DNA from: Epinephelus fuscoguttatus
Lineage: Eukaryota; Chordata; Actinopteri; Perciformes; Serranidae
Direction: 5' to 3'
Length of the DNA: 64,000 nt
NCBI RefSeq assembly: GCF_011397635.1
Contig: NC_064760.1
Span: 29,628,856 to 29,692,855 of the forward strand
The notes under the pieces: generated by a model
Database searches by the model: none
The model's input: only the letters and a program-made list of their open reading frames with translations
What the model was told of the DNA's origin: nothing
Shown here: piece after piece, positions 53,828 to 64,000 of the stretch
Numbering within the stretch: the stretch's first letter is position 1
Layout of the letters: each line of letters begins with the position of its first letter
Made by a program: the position numbers and the translations under genes

Positions 53828-56235
53828 GGAGTGTCAACCCCCTGAGAGCTCAAACAGCTGAACGAAGACATCACATCAGCTGTCTGGCTGATTCTGCTGA
53901 GAGAAGAGCAGCAAAGACACAGACTGTGTTAATAGGCTCTTGTCAAAAATCTCCCAATAAGCTTTTAGCCAACAGATGGGCTTTGCAATATTGATAAAAC
54001 CAGGCATCATAGTACTTTTTTTTCTCCGAATGTTGCCATGTCAAATGTGGCCATAATTAGTGTCACCTCTTTAAAAAAGATTAATAATTATTTTGATTGT
54101 TCTCTTAATGTCTCTAAACTGTCCAATATGATGACATCACAAGTTGTCAGAGATTAAAGCGATGTCTTCAAATTGCTTATTTCAAAGTGACAGACAGCCA
54201 AAAACTTCAAAAGTATTCATTCTTAAGTGACACAAAACAGTAACAAGCAATTGTAAACTCACAGATGCGGCTGTATTTGCTTGATAAATTACCTAAACTA
54301 TAAATTTATCATCAAAATGATACACAAGTAGTTTTCTGTAGATCCACTGATGTAGTAATCAGCTAATCAGGTAGATGCCAAAACTGCTTCTACAGGTGAT
54401 TTGCTTCATTTAAATGCAACCTATAAAGGGCCAGTTCACCCAAATCACATAAACAGCCACAATTTGTCACATAACACTCGATGTGATCTCATCCCTATTC
54501 GTCATATTTTGATGCTTGATCAGAAGCTGTCACAGCCTTTTGCTTTTTATGTTACCACAGAGGGGTTCTGCGGTTTGTTCAGACAACAAAACAACTTGGT
54601 TAGGGTTAGAAAAAGACTGTGGCTGACTCACATGACTGACAACTCACGTGACAAAATAACCCAAGACTGACTTAGTTTTAAATGCGACACAAACACCAGT
54701 CTCCTGAGTCAAAGTCCGGTGCTTACTGGACCCATAATCCTCCTGTCCCACTCACGTTAAGTGGACTTACTTACTCTTTATGCGTCTTCTGTTTCTCTGA
54801 CTGTTTAATAGTAACACAAATGGGTGTATATCAGAGAATTTTGAAAGCCTTGTGCGTCTCATTCAGATGCTAAAGGGTGTATTGTGCATCCGTGTCTGAT
54901 ACCAAGGGCCAAAGCCCAAGCAGCAGTTTCTGATGCCCTGGGCGTGGGACCAGATTACAACACAAGTGGGATCCAGCTGTGCAGGTAGTCTCTGTTGTTG
55001 GTTCAGTTGTCAGTTTCATTAGCGGCACACATGAAATTCCATTCATCTCTATTTTATTTAGGTTAGGGGCAGAAGTTCTAGACACTTTGTGAGTGTGTGG
55101 TTTGTGTGAACTGACTCTTCAAACTGTAATTTCACAGTCAGTCCTGATCTCACAAAACTCTTGCTAACACTGCACTATTTGATTTGTTTTTGGTTTGTTT
55201 TCGCAGTTGATGATAAGGGAGAGCTGATTGCAAAATCCCATCTCTCAGTCACCTCTGTGTCATGAAGAAGTGGGCGAGAAGAGATGGACAAATGCATTTT
55301 TGTGCAGTGACTTTTACCCTAAACAATACTTAAGCTGTCTCAGTGACTGCCATGCAGGGATCAGTCACACACATTCACACCAGCAGAGACAGCAGTATAT
55401 CACCCCACTATCACCTCTTTGACTTCTCATATAATTCATTCCTAAATTACAGGAATGGTTACCACACAGACTCCCAACACATCTATTGTCTCTCTTTTGT
55501 CAGTGCGGCTCCTTCACTTACGTCAGCACGCACCCACAACCACCACACTCAAAGGACTCTCCCTGCAACGCTCCATGAGTCCTCAGGTCAGAGGTCACCT
55601 GTGGCCTCTGGTCTCCACGACAACAGTCTGGAAGTCCCCAAGACTGGGCCGGTGTCTCCCCCTCCACCCACACACACACACACACTCCCACACACACTCA
55701 GGCTCTCTCACACACAGAAACAGCTTTTGTCCCCAAACTCCTGCGCATCAAAAGAGACCCTGGAGTGAGAGCTTCAACCCAAACATTTACAGCCGTGCAG
55801 GCCAAACACTATTGAACACACTGCAGAGAGACCACCATAGCTGCAAAGTGACAGGAAATAAATGGCAAAAAAAAAATCATTGTTCATCCATCAGTCTCCT
55901 TCTTCTCTCTCTCACACACATACACACACACATACTCTGCCAGTTGCCAGGTCAACAGTGAAAACAAATTGCAAGGATTAACCCTGATTTAGGGACTAAA
56001 ACTCTGATCCAGTTGAGAGCAGCACTGTGTCATTACTTTACAGGCTTTAATCTACACATTCAAGCAGCATATCTTTAGATTTATTTACACAGGTCTGGTC
56101 TGCACAAAGTTTTGAATATGGCATCATCATGGAGCACAACAAACCAATGCACAAACACTGACACAGATCCAGGCTGCAGCGCTGCATGTGCAGGAGGGAG
56201 CGGATCATGGAAAGATTAGAAAAACTGGCGCTCAC

Positions 56236-56311
56236 CATATTCTGCACGCAGGACATCTCTCGGACCAGCACTGGGTACTCTGCTGCAGTTTTCTCTCTCC
56301 CTGCTTATATA
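56236..56311 (-). promoter_or_regulatory. TATA promoter and candidate first exon, minus strand
   Basis: On the minus strand TATATAAG (56311-56304) is followed about 30 bases later by a likely start near 56275-56280, then the donor AGAATATG|GTGAGCG with the exon ending at 56236. CpG pairs cluster upstream (56325-56440). n4bp3 at 29.8 kb is the next downstream minus-strand gene that lacks its first exon, so this could be its distal promoter, or that of a non-coding RNA. Motif-based only. Confidence 0.4.
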
Positions 56312-56655
56312 ATGAAACAAGCGGCGTTTACGTGGCTCCGCAGGATATTTTCCAGGAGTTGGTGCGGAGCAGCAGACAGTGATCAGCCCGCTGGCAATGT
56401 GCGGAGACGTAGAGGAGCGCAGAGTGCTGGGACCGTCTCTTTTCCCTCTCGGAGGTTTGAACAGAGTGAGAGGAAACATGAGAGGCAGGGAAACATGTGC
56501 CTGACTGTCCCCCCGGTGACTGAACTGACACACTTCAAGATGTGAAGGGGGGCAACGCCATCTAGCGGTGAGGCATGAAGGTGCACCATATAAACAAAAC
56601 AAAAACAGGAGCACCAAAGAGAAACACCCACATTTTATGTAATGCAAGACCTGTA

Positions 56656-57184
56656 CTGTGGTGGACGAGGTATTGAAAATGTGATTGAAGCAAAAGTAGG
56701 CCCAAGTAATGCTCTCTGGAACTGTTAAAAGTACTCAAAGCAGATAATTAAATAATAAATCAAAATAATTAAAAAGAAAAGCATCAACCAGGAACATTTT
56801 TTGCACAAAAAATACTTAAATGATTATCAAAATAGTTTCTAATTAATTTTCTGTCAGTCAATCAATCAACTAATCATAGCAGCTGCACTTGTGTGCAAAA
56901 GAAAATCTTAATTTGTGAAGTAACTAATAACTTAAGTTTTCAAATAATTGTAGTGGGAGAAAATGCACAATATGTCCCACTGAAATGTGGTGGAGTAAAA
57001 GTAAAAAGTGGCATCAGAGGTGGAGCAGTGGGTAGCTTCTGGGGCTCCAGCCTCCATTGTTTACAACGTCTGGCTCCGCCCCTGAGTGGCATGACATTAC
57101 AGTATTTAAGCAGAGTATGAGTACCTTTAATTTGAATTTAAGTGCAGTACTTGAGGAAATGTGTTTAGTTTCATTCCACCACTA
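56656..57184. mobile_element. Decayed hAT-type element (tggtgga ends)
   Basis: The left end ctgtggtggacgaggtatt and right end ttccaccacta approximate the fish hAT terminus cagtggtgga. The interior has aaaagtac and tacttgagg words near both ends. No matching 8-bp duplication was found. A separate segment (57012-57085) with ctggctccgcccc looks inserted. Confidence 0.5.
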
Positions 57185-57338
57185 GATTACCAATTGGGTA
57201 AAGTGGACAATTGGCCCAATGGCACCCCAAACCAATAGCCTATCTAACTTACAGACAAATAAACCATCTGCATTAAAATAAGAAGAAGAAGCAGAAAAGA
57301 AGAAGGAGAATATCATCACAACTGTTCATTTAATTCTA

Positions 57339-57344
57339 TTTATT
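57339..57344 (-). terminator. Poly(A) signal of pdgfrl
   Basis: AATAAA on the minus strand about 300 bases after the pdgfrl stop codon at 57638. Confidence 0.55.
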
Positions 57345-57637
57345 TTCTTTGCCTTCATCTCTGGCGAGGTCATACACAATACAAAATAAGTAGAAAAAGA
57401 CAAGGAACAATGTATGCATATAAAACTTTGAATACACAATCTGAACGCTCAATTTACATACATTCATCTAAACAACAAAATCTCTGTTATCACTCTTATC
57501 AACTACAGAGGGAGCAGATGATGTCATATATTCATATGTGACTAACAGAGTACTGTTTAATACTGACAGAGCAAACTGTTGCACCTGATCTCCACCTTCT
57601 CACTCTCATCTTAGTGATGTCATCCAGTTTTGATGGC

Positions 57638-60600
57638 TTATGGTTTCCTAGGTTTGGCTTTGGGGACCACTTTAACAGTAGTGGACACTGATTTGGCTCC
57701 TTGCAGGTTCTGGGCGGTGCAGGTGTACGTTCCCTGGTCCACGTCCCTCACCTCGTCCACCAGGAGGACAGACTGAGACTGCTGTCGAGCCGCTCCTCCA
57801 CCGACTGGAGTGACGCTTTCCTTTGTGTATGGAGGCCTCCCAATCTGCAACCAGAGCAGGTGATCTGTTAAGTTTGGGTATTAACATGTGCTGCACAGCA
57901 TGGCACATACGTGACCTCTTGACAATAAGTCACCAAGTCCTCAGGTTTAATGTTAATAAATCAGCAACACAGTTACAGGCCTGGATGCTCCACAGGCCAT
58001 GGGTTAAATGCCTTTTTACTAATGATGAACTAAATGCAAAGTAAGCTATATGACACAGGATGTACACCAGTTACATAAGCCTTTCACTTACTTTGTCTCA
58101 CAACACACCTGAAACTGATAGTATAGCAAATATGCCATATTGTAATTCTAGTCAGCCCTCTCTCCCCATGTCTCACCTCTTGTCCTGGGTAATCCCAGGT
58201 AAACTCTATGACCACGTCCTGTTCGCCCATCACAGAGCAGCTGACACGCAGATTCTCCCCCACAGCCACCGAGCTTGACGAGGCCTGGATCACTGGAGCA
58301 GGGGGAGCCATGGGGTCTGATGGGAAATGTGGAATATAAGTGAGTTATGATAGGGGGGCAAACAATAATTTAAAGGAACAGTTCACACAAAAATTAAAAA
58401 TACATATTTTTACTCTTATCTGTAGTGCTATTTATTGACCTAACTTGTTTTGGTGTGAGTTGCCGAATGTTGGAGATATCTGCTGGAGAGATGTCTACTG
58501 AACAAATGTATCAGCGTGCAGAAGGAAGCATGCATCTACTCATGGATGAGAAGCTTGTGCTAATGGTGTCATCCTCAGTTGAACTGTAATGCTGGCTAGC
58601 TCAGTGGTGCAAGGTGAGCTAGCAGTGGATGCGCGCTTCCCTCTGCGCAATGATACAGTTGGCTGGTGTAGTTCGGTAGAAAGAAAATAGTTCCTATATC
58701 TTCAACACGCGTATAAATATGAAGTATACACTTCAAGGAGTAGCACTACTTGTGGTACTAGTGTAGTGCTAATATGAATAGTTACCTCAACTAAAGGTAT
58801 TTTTATTGTTAATGAATTTGTCCGTCCTTTTTTAGGATTTATTGTTCAGTCTATAAAATGTCCAAGGCTAAAGTACAACTAGAAAACTGACAGGAGTTGA
58901 ATAAGAAGTTAAAATGGAAGTGCTGAAGTTGAAGTGTCAGTTTCAGTTGGAGTGCGGAGTGAAGTTGAACTTTCAGCTGAAATGAAAGTACAGAAAAGAG
59001 TTGAAGATTCAGTTCAAACCCTGGAAAAGGTCAGTTAAGTCCTGAGAGACATTAGTGCCACTTCAAGTGTATGAACTGGAAGATGATTTTAGTTGAAGTG
59101 TCGGCTGAAGTGGAAGAACTGAAAGCAGCTGCATATGCCCAGTGGAGGTTGTGGGAGTTAGAAGAGCTGAAGAAAAGAATTTTTTGTAGTTGTTTGAAAT
59201 GTGAAGACCTGAGATCTGTAAGGGTTTGAAGTATTGATGTGTAAGCTTGGATAGGAGTTGAAATTTCAGTTGTTTGTTTTGACCAAAAAGTATAAAAAAG
59301 AACGTTTGTCAGCCCTGTGCTGGTTTGTCTACTTCAGCATTGTATTTCTCTGCCTCCCTGTCTGATGCGTGCTGGAGGAGGCTTTGTCCCTGATCAGCAA
59401 TAAGCAACAAATGACTTCACAATTAAGGGAATGGATGACTCAGAGGCAGCACTCACAGTTAACGTAGATGAGCATGTATTTGGTGGAGCTCTGCCTCAGG
59501 TTGCCCAGACTGGCGACACAGTACAAGGCTCCGGCATGATAAGGTCGGGGTCGATGAATGGTGAAGCCCTTCCTGACGTTAAAGGAGATCTCCGACCCGT
59601 CCACTGCCACCTCCACCGGTGGATACTCGCGGTGCAGAGTCACTTTGGCCTCAGGTGACGTCACCTGGCAGGGAAGGAGCGTTGGCCAGTTGGTTCTCAG
59701 CTGAATCACCTCGTAGTAGTCAGATGTCGGAACAAATAGCTCCTGTGGATCTGGTTGGTCCAATGAGAAGATATGGCAGATTAATGATAAGATAACATGT
59801 TAAAAGGCTTCCTATCAAGCTGGTGATGAAATAAATCAAAGGCCTGAAGTTCTGAGAAGTGCACGTGTAAATATCAATAAAGTTTATTCACCGGGAAAGA
59901 AGACAAACACTTTGACAGCTTTGTCATACTCCTTCCTGCAGTCTGAGTCCTCACAGTACATAGGATAACAGGTGTACTCCCCTGTGTCTGCACCAGTGGT
60001 GTTGACTAATGTTAGGGCGCCATATCGGTCCTGTTGGACAATCCTGCAGAGCCAGAACAGGAAAATGTCTAATACCATACTGACTCTCCAACAGATTTTA
60101 TCGCTCTGTCATTAGAAGAATAAATCATGCACAATAAAGATTCATCAGTGGCGTAGCTTGCCTGAGCCTTCCATCATCATCATCCTCCAGGTACGTAGGA
60201 ACGCTCCACTGCACAGGTTTGCCCCTGCACCTCAGCTCCAGAGTGTCTCCCGTCTGCACACTTATGGTCTCTCCCACCTTTTTAAACTTCCCTCTGTTTA
60301 GCACCTATAAGTGTCAGATAGAAATCATACAGTTGTACACCAGTTCCTTGAACACATTAAAAGTTACAGTGTCATCGATGACATACCTGTGTGAGGAGGG
60401 TTTGTGCCGCGACTGCAGGCGTAGCTTTGATCTTTGGTTTGGATGTTACAGCTCTGGGACCTTTATTTGTTGATTTCCCAAGTTTGGGTTTGCTTGTTTT
60501 GAGCTTCCTGCCTGGAGTGGTCCTCTGCTCCTGGGCGTCTTTTTGACAATGAGCTACACAGTATACAGAGCACATGATGCATCCAGTAGTTCGCAACTGT

Positions 60601-60819
60601 TTAATGATATGAATTAATTGAGTTGATCACAGGCTAATGTCTAGAGTAAGTCATGTCATGCATTAGGCCCACAAAAATCTCCCCTCCCAGGATCACATGT
60701 TGACAGAACTGCTCAGCAAGTGAATAAAGTCACTCACCTAACTCGAAGATTATGGCACAAATGAGGAGAGCGCTCAGCACCAGCCTCCCCTTTGATCCAA
60801 ACAAGTTCACCAAAGGCAT
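57638..60819 (-). CDS. pdgfrl: Platelet-derived growth factor receptor-like protein, secreted Ig-domain protein
   Basis: Seven minus-strand exons join in frame: 60819-60738, 60553-60387, 60304-60162, 60043-59892, 59750-59457, 58316-58177, 57844-57638. They total 1,185 nt, or 394 aa plus stop (human 375). The N-terminus MPLVNLFGSKGRLVLSALLI through AHCQ is a signal peptide. A Lys/Pro-rich linker follows. Three Ig-like segments have paired Cys: LELRCRG with GEYTCYPMYC; LLPCQVT, KVTLHREYPP with GALYCVAS; LRVSCSVMGEQDVVIEFTW with GTYTCTAQNLQGAKS. ELFVP, DRYGALTLVNTTGADTGEY and TAQNLQG are PDGFRL signatures. There is no transmembrane or kinase region. Intron 3 has a GC donor (CTCAG|GCAAGC) at 60162/60161. 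In human the gene sits beside SLC7A2, as here. Confidence 0.95.
58317..59456 (-). other. pdgfrl intron 5, with MITE-like and purine-rich repeats
   Basis: Near 58371 there is an aaaggaacagttcacac MITE-like start with no clear right end. From ~58880 to 59180 the plus strand is a degenerate run of gaagttgaagtgtcagtt, gctgaagtggaagaactgaa and related purine-rich words, a minisatellite-like tract. Confidence 0.6.
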
Positions 60820-62900
60820 GATTGATCAGTGGAATAATATCAAAGTGGTCTGTGGATTGTTAGTTCATGCGGTTCAACCCAGAGAACGTACTGCAGAAAC
60901 CAGAGAGAAGAGGAGGAGGGCTGAGCTCGCAAAGTGAGTGGTCAGCTGTTTACCAGAATCACACAAATTCCTCCTCCTGAGAGTGGCATTAGTACCCCAA
61001 ATTCCTCCTCACTGGCTCAATGGAGGCTTTCAAGCCTGTCCAGACCAATGAGAGTCCAGAAACAGAGGCCCCTCCGTGTGGAATCGCATGGCCTGTTTGC
61101 TTAGCTGCTGGACTGGAAGTGTGCTAGCAGCATGAGTCTGGCCCTCTGAAAAACACCACACTGCCCAAGACTGTGGCAAGGTTATTAAAAGCATTTGGTG
61201 CCCAGTGAACCTTTTGTCCTACGTTTGATGATTGTTTTTCCACTGATGAGACAAATCACTGACTTGGCCAGTTTAGACTAATACGAAATGCACAGTAATG
61301 GTCAGTTTATCTTCTATAGTTGATTTTTTATCATTTTTTTTCATCCTTTTTCTGTCTGTTGGGAGAAGCATACAGCTTAAAAAGGTTTTGGTGTTTTATA
61401 TAACACATTGAAAAGCCTATAGGAGCTTTGAAACACTCACATAATCTGAAAATTTCTGATATAGCATTATTTATTGTAAAAATCAATTCACTTGAACCCT
61501 CATTTTAAACACAATAACCTGCTGTAAAGATTGTGAAGTACAGGCTAAAGTCTAAAAAGATATCTGCACATCATACAGTATCTGTAGGCATTGGGACAAT
61601 ATTTTGGTATCGGAATTGCTCTGATTTCTATTTGTAGTCCATTTGTAGTCTGAGTAGAATTGACCTATCACGATTGAGCAGCAGGTAATCAGTCCATGTG
61701 TCAAGCTGGAACCAGGCCCCCAGGAACGCCGATCAGACTTGCTTCCAATTTTTCCCAGTGGTCACTCAAGGCACTGCAGCGAAAAAATCCCCTGTGACCC
61801 CAAAACCTTTTTTTTCACAGACCACCATTATAAAAGAGACATCTGTGAAACTGGTGACAGGACACTTCAAACTGCAAACAAAGTTGATTATGATTCTTTA
61901 TATTATAATTCTTTTATCCATCGAGATTTTATTTTTGAAAGATTTAAAAATCTGTGATGTCATCACAATGTTAACCAAGGGAGAACTTGTGGGCAGGGCT
62001 GGGAGAGAGACACTCCGACACATATCCAGTGGGTTGCATCTTTCAAAAGTAAACCAGAAAGCTAGAAACTTTTTTGGTGTGTGCGCAAGGCGAGCAATTC
62101 GGATTGGACTGAATAGGCATCATTTTGGGGTCTGATATCCAGTTCTTAGGATACATCTATTGCCTGGAATGCAATTTCCAACCCATCAGCTATCGTTTGA
62201 TGATTTACAATCTCAATTCCAAAGAGGCTGGGAAATGATGTGCAATAAAGTCAAATGCCACATACAGAAAGTGTTGAACACACTAACCTAAACGTATTTA
62301 ATACATGGAGAAGGCTTTGTTTACATAGCCAGCTTCAAGATTCTTCCTGTACGAAGAAACTAATCTCTCCTCATTTTCAGATGTGATTTAGGCCCATTCT
62401 TCTACACATGATGTCTTTTAATCTTAAAGATTTGGGCATATGAAAAATGTATTGAGTTGAATCAATCAGTTCACTGAGTTTCAGGTTTGAATTCTCAAAC
62501 ACATTTTTCACATGTGGCCGTAATGTTCCCCTGTAGTGAAGTCCTCTGACACAAACTTGAGATTTTGGACTACAGTATAGATAAACTTGACAGTATCTTT
62601 ATATGACCTGCTATCCTTGGTGAAATTACATGTTTTCTGCTCATTGCATGCTGAACTGCCTGAGAACAAAGTAAACCTCTCCCTCTGAGTGACTAGCAGT
62701 CTTGAACATGACACAGGTAAGCTGCTGTGAAAGGTCCTTTTGTTCTCAGTGAACTCTGGGTAGTGAGCCGTCTCTGGCTCTTTATCCAAGATTACGAGCG
62801 GAACTGAACTTTTAAAAAAAGAAAAAATGTTACCAACATGCCCTGCAGAAAATGAACTCCAGATTGTAGCTGCCTTGAAAACTGGATTCTTTCTCTTTTT
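60820..62900. other. Between pdgfrl and slc7a2: promoter side of pdgfrl and intergenic
   Basis: No TATA box found next to the pdgfrl ATG. No exon recognised; frames at 61698-62135 are unsupported. Confidence 0.4.
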
Positions 62901-63544
62901 AATCAAGAAATACATTTACAATATATAATTAGAAAACATTTACAGTTTCTTTATTTACACTTTGACACAATAATAATTGATTAATATAGTGATCTATCTT
63001 TAAACAGGCAAAAAATAGGACATTTAACAAGATTTTCTGTATCTACATTGTGCATACTTTTGTCCAGTCTAACTCTGTATTTTAATACGTAAAAAATATT
63101 CTCGTTATTCATAATCATGATTAGAATTGTATACAATTACAATAAATTTCTACATTTTACAAGTGATATGAAAAGTGTAAACTTGTTTAAGTGTAATAAA
63201 ATAGGAATCATCGACAGAAGACAGTTTGAGCCCTTTTTTTCTTTATAAACAGAGGTATAAACTGCTTTGACAGTGGATTTAGAGGCTCCAGGACACGGCT
63301 CTCATATTGACACAGGCAACATCTCAGGTCCAAAACCATGTCAGTTCAATATTGGCAACAAGAATATTTAGATAAATTACAAACTTCATCATAATAGAAG
63401 TTAACAAGTCTGCCCATCTGTCCATTTGTCTGCAGATATTTGACACTGCAGGAACAGATCAGCACTGGTCCATGTAAAACAGTAATTACGCACTTAAAGC
63501 AGTTACTCACTGTAACATCTCAATCTATTTCTCTTTACTGCAGC
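62901..63544 (-). other. slc7a2 3'UTR
   Basis: AT-rich minus-strand sequence after the stop. A minus-strand AATAAA (62950-62955) marks a likely poly(A) site near 62930. No coding potential. Confidence 0.55.
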
Positions 63545-64000
63545 TCAGAATTTCTCTTCTTTCATGATGTCCTTGTTGTCTATCTTGCTGCTGACTGTTT
63601 CGATCCTCATCTGGTTGGCGATGAGACGCTTCCTCTGAACACTGTTACGCACCCCGTAGCCAAAATAGATGAGTAACCCTGGAGAGAGAAGAGGGAGATC
63701 ATTACCATTGAGCATCTCACTTGATTAAAGCCCTCTAAATTCTCCAAGCAGAACTATGCTCTTACCCACTAACATCCAAATAGAGTATCGTATCCAAGTA
63801 TCTCCACTTAACTGGACCATCAGGTAGATGTTGATGAATGTACTCACTAATGGCAGAGCAGGGAGTAAGGGCACCTGTGAACAGAAAATACAAGATATTA
63901 AAGGATTTTTTATCGTTGATGATTATTAGAACTCACTGAGATTGCTCAGATGCACAATTAGAATATTCTCACCATGAAAGATGCTTTGGCTGTATTTTGT
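63545..64000 (-). CDS. slc7a2: SLC7A2 (CAT-2) cationic amino-acid transporter, last three exons only
   Basis: Three minus-strand exons run off the right edge: 64000-63973 (partial), 63874-63766, 63678-63545, ending TGA at 63547-63545. The translated end [42 protein letters not shown] then a short tail ending KEEKF is the last two membrane segments and cytosolic tail of a CAT-type transporter (arginine/lysine/ornithine uptake). VPLLPA and IYLMVQLS are diagnostic of the SLC7A1-3 group. Human SLC7A2 is the direct neighbour of PDGFRL, so slc7a2 is the best name; slc7a1 or slc7a3 are less likely given the neighbour. The C-terminal tail differs from mammals. Confidence 0.9.

Larger units (their letters stand above)
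52113..56235. other. Gene-poor interval with microsatellites
   Basis: Holds (ATT)n at 52271-52302 and (CA)n at 53776-53824, plus further CA-rich patches at about 55670-55730 and 55910-55935. The 141- and 168-codon plus-strand frames at 55343-55961 run through CA repeats and are not genes. A fragment like the MITE end aaagggccagttcaccc is at 54427. Confidence 0.4.

Noticed and set aside
55343-55961. Two overlapping 141- and 168-codon plus frames
   Set aside because: Kept open by CA repeats (Thr-His and His-Thr runs); no conserved segment.
58371-58640. Complete MITE starting aaaggaacagttcac
   Set aside because: Only the left end is recognisable; no matching inverted right end or target duplication was found, so it is mentioned only within the intron entry.
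61698-62135. 145-codon plus-strand frame between pdgfrl and slc7a2
   Set aside because: No family resemblance and runs through AT-rich sequence with poly-T; treated as chance.

Overview
The window is vertebrate nuclear DNA, almost certainly from a ray-finned (probably percomorph) fish. It has spliced protein-coding genes with GT-AG introns, long non-coding stretches, (AC)n and (GT)n microsatellites, a tRNA-headed SINE, several non-autonomous hAT-type elements and L2-like LINE tails typical of teleosts. No bacterial, phage or CRISPR features are present. Identifications rest on reading the translations and splice sites and on remembered family sequences; no search was run.

Layout, left to right. 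(1) 1-6619, minus: one enormous uninterrupted coding exon (2,180 codons from its ATG, still open at the left edge) for a disordered Ser/Pro-rich protein. It is probably the fish member of the poorly characterised C4orf54/PROB1 (DUF4585) muscle-protein group. A candidate non-coding first exon and promoter with a perfect MEF2/TATA-like site lie at 7517-7719. (2) 14061-18370, plus: rmnd5b, nine coding exons, 391 aa, a RING-type subunit of the CTLH/GID ubiquitin ligase, with a probable 5'UTR exon near 11.8 kb. (3) 25245-29820, minus: n4bp3, nine coding exons, 656 aa, a NEDD4-binding coiled-coil (Fez1-type) protein with an unusual poly-glycine tract. (4) 29.9-57.6 kb: a 27-kb gene-poor interval holding mobile elements and two candidate upstream first exons or promoters on the minus strand that could serve n4bp3. 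(5) 57638-60819, minus: pdgfrl, seven coding exons, 394 aa, a secreted Ig-domain protein. (6) 63545-64000, minus: the last three exons of slc7a2, a cationic amino-acid transporter.

The genes form two blocks that are separate in human: RMND5B-N4BP3 (5q35) and PDGFRL-SLC7A2 (8p22). The junction falls inside the 27-kb gene-poor interval. The mobile elements are well preserved enough to give exact target-site duplications for a SINE (13 bp) and three hAT insertions (8 bp each), one of which is nested inside an older SINE. A foldback element near 51.2-52.1 kb carries a broken THAP-domain reading frame, with CRE and ETS-like motifs in and next to its inverted repeats. I see no clear novel multi-gene system. 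The least described item is the giant single-exon gene at the left edge.
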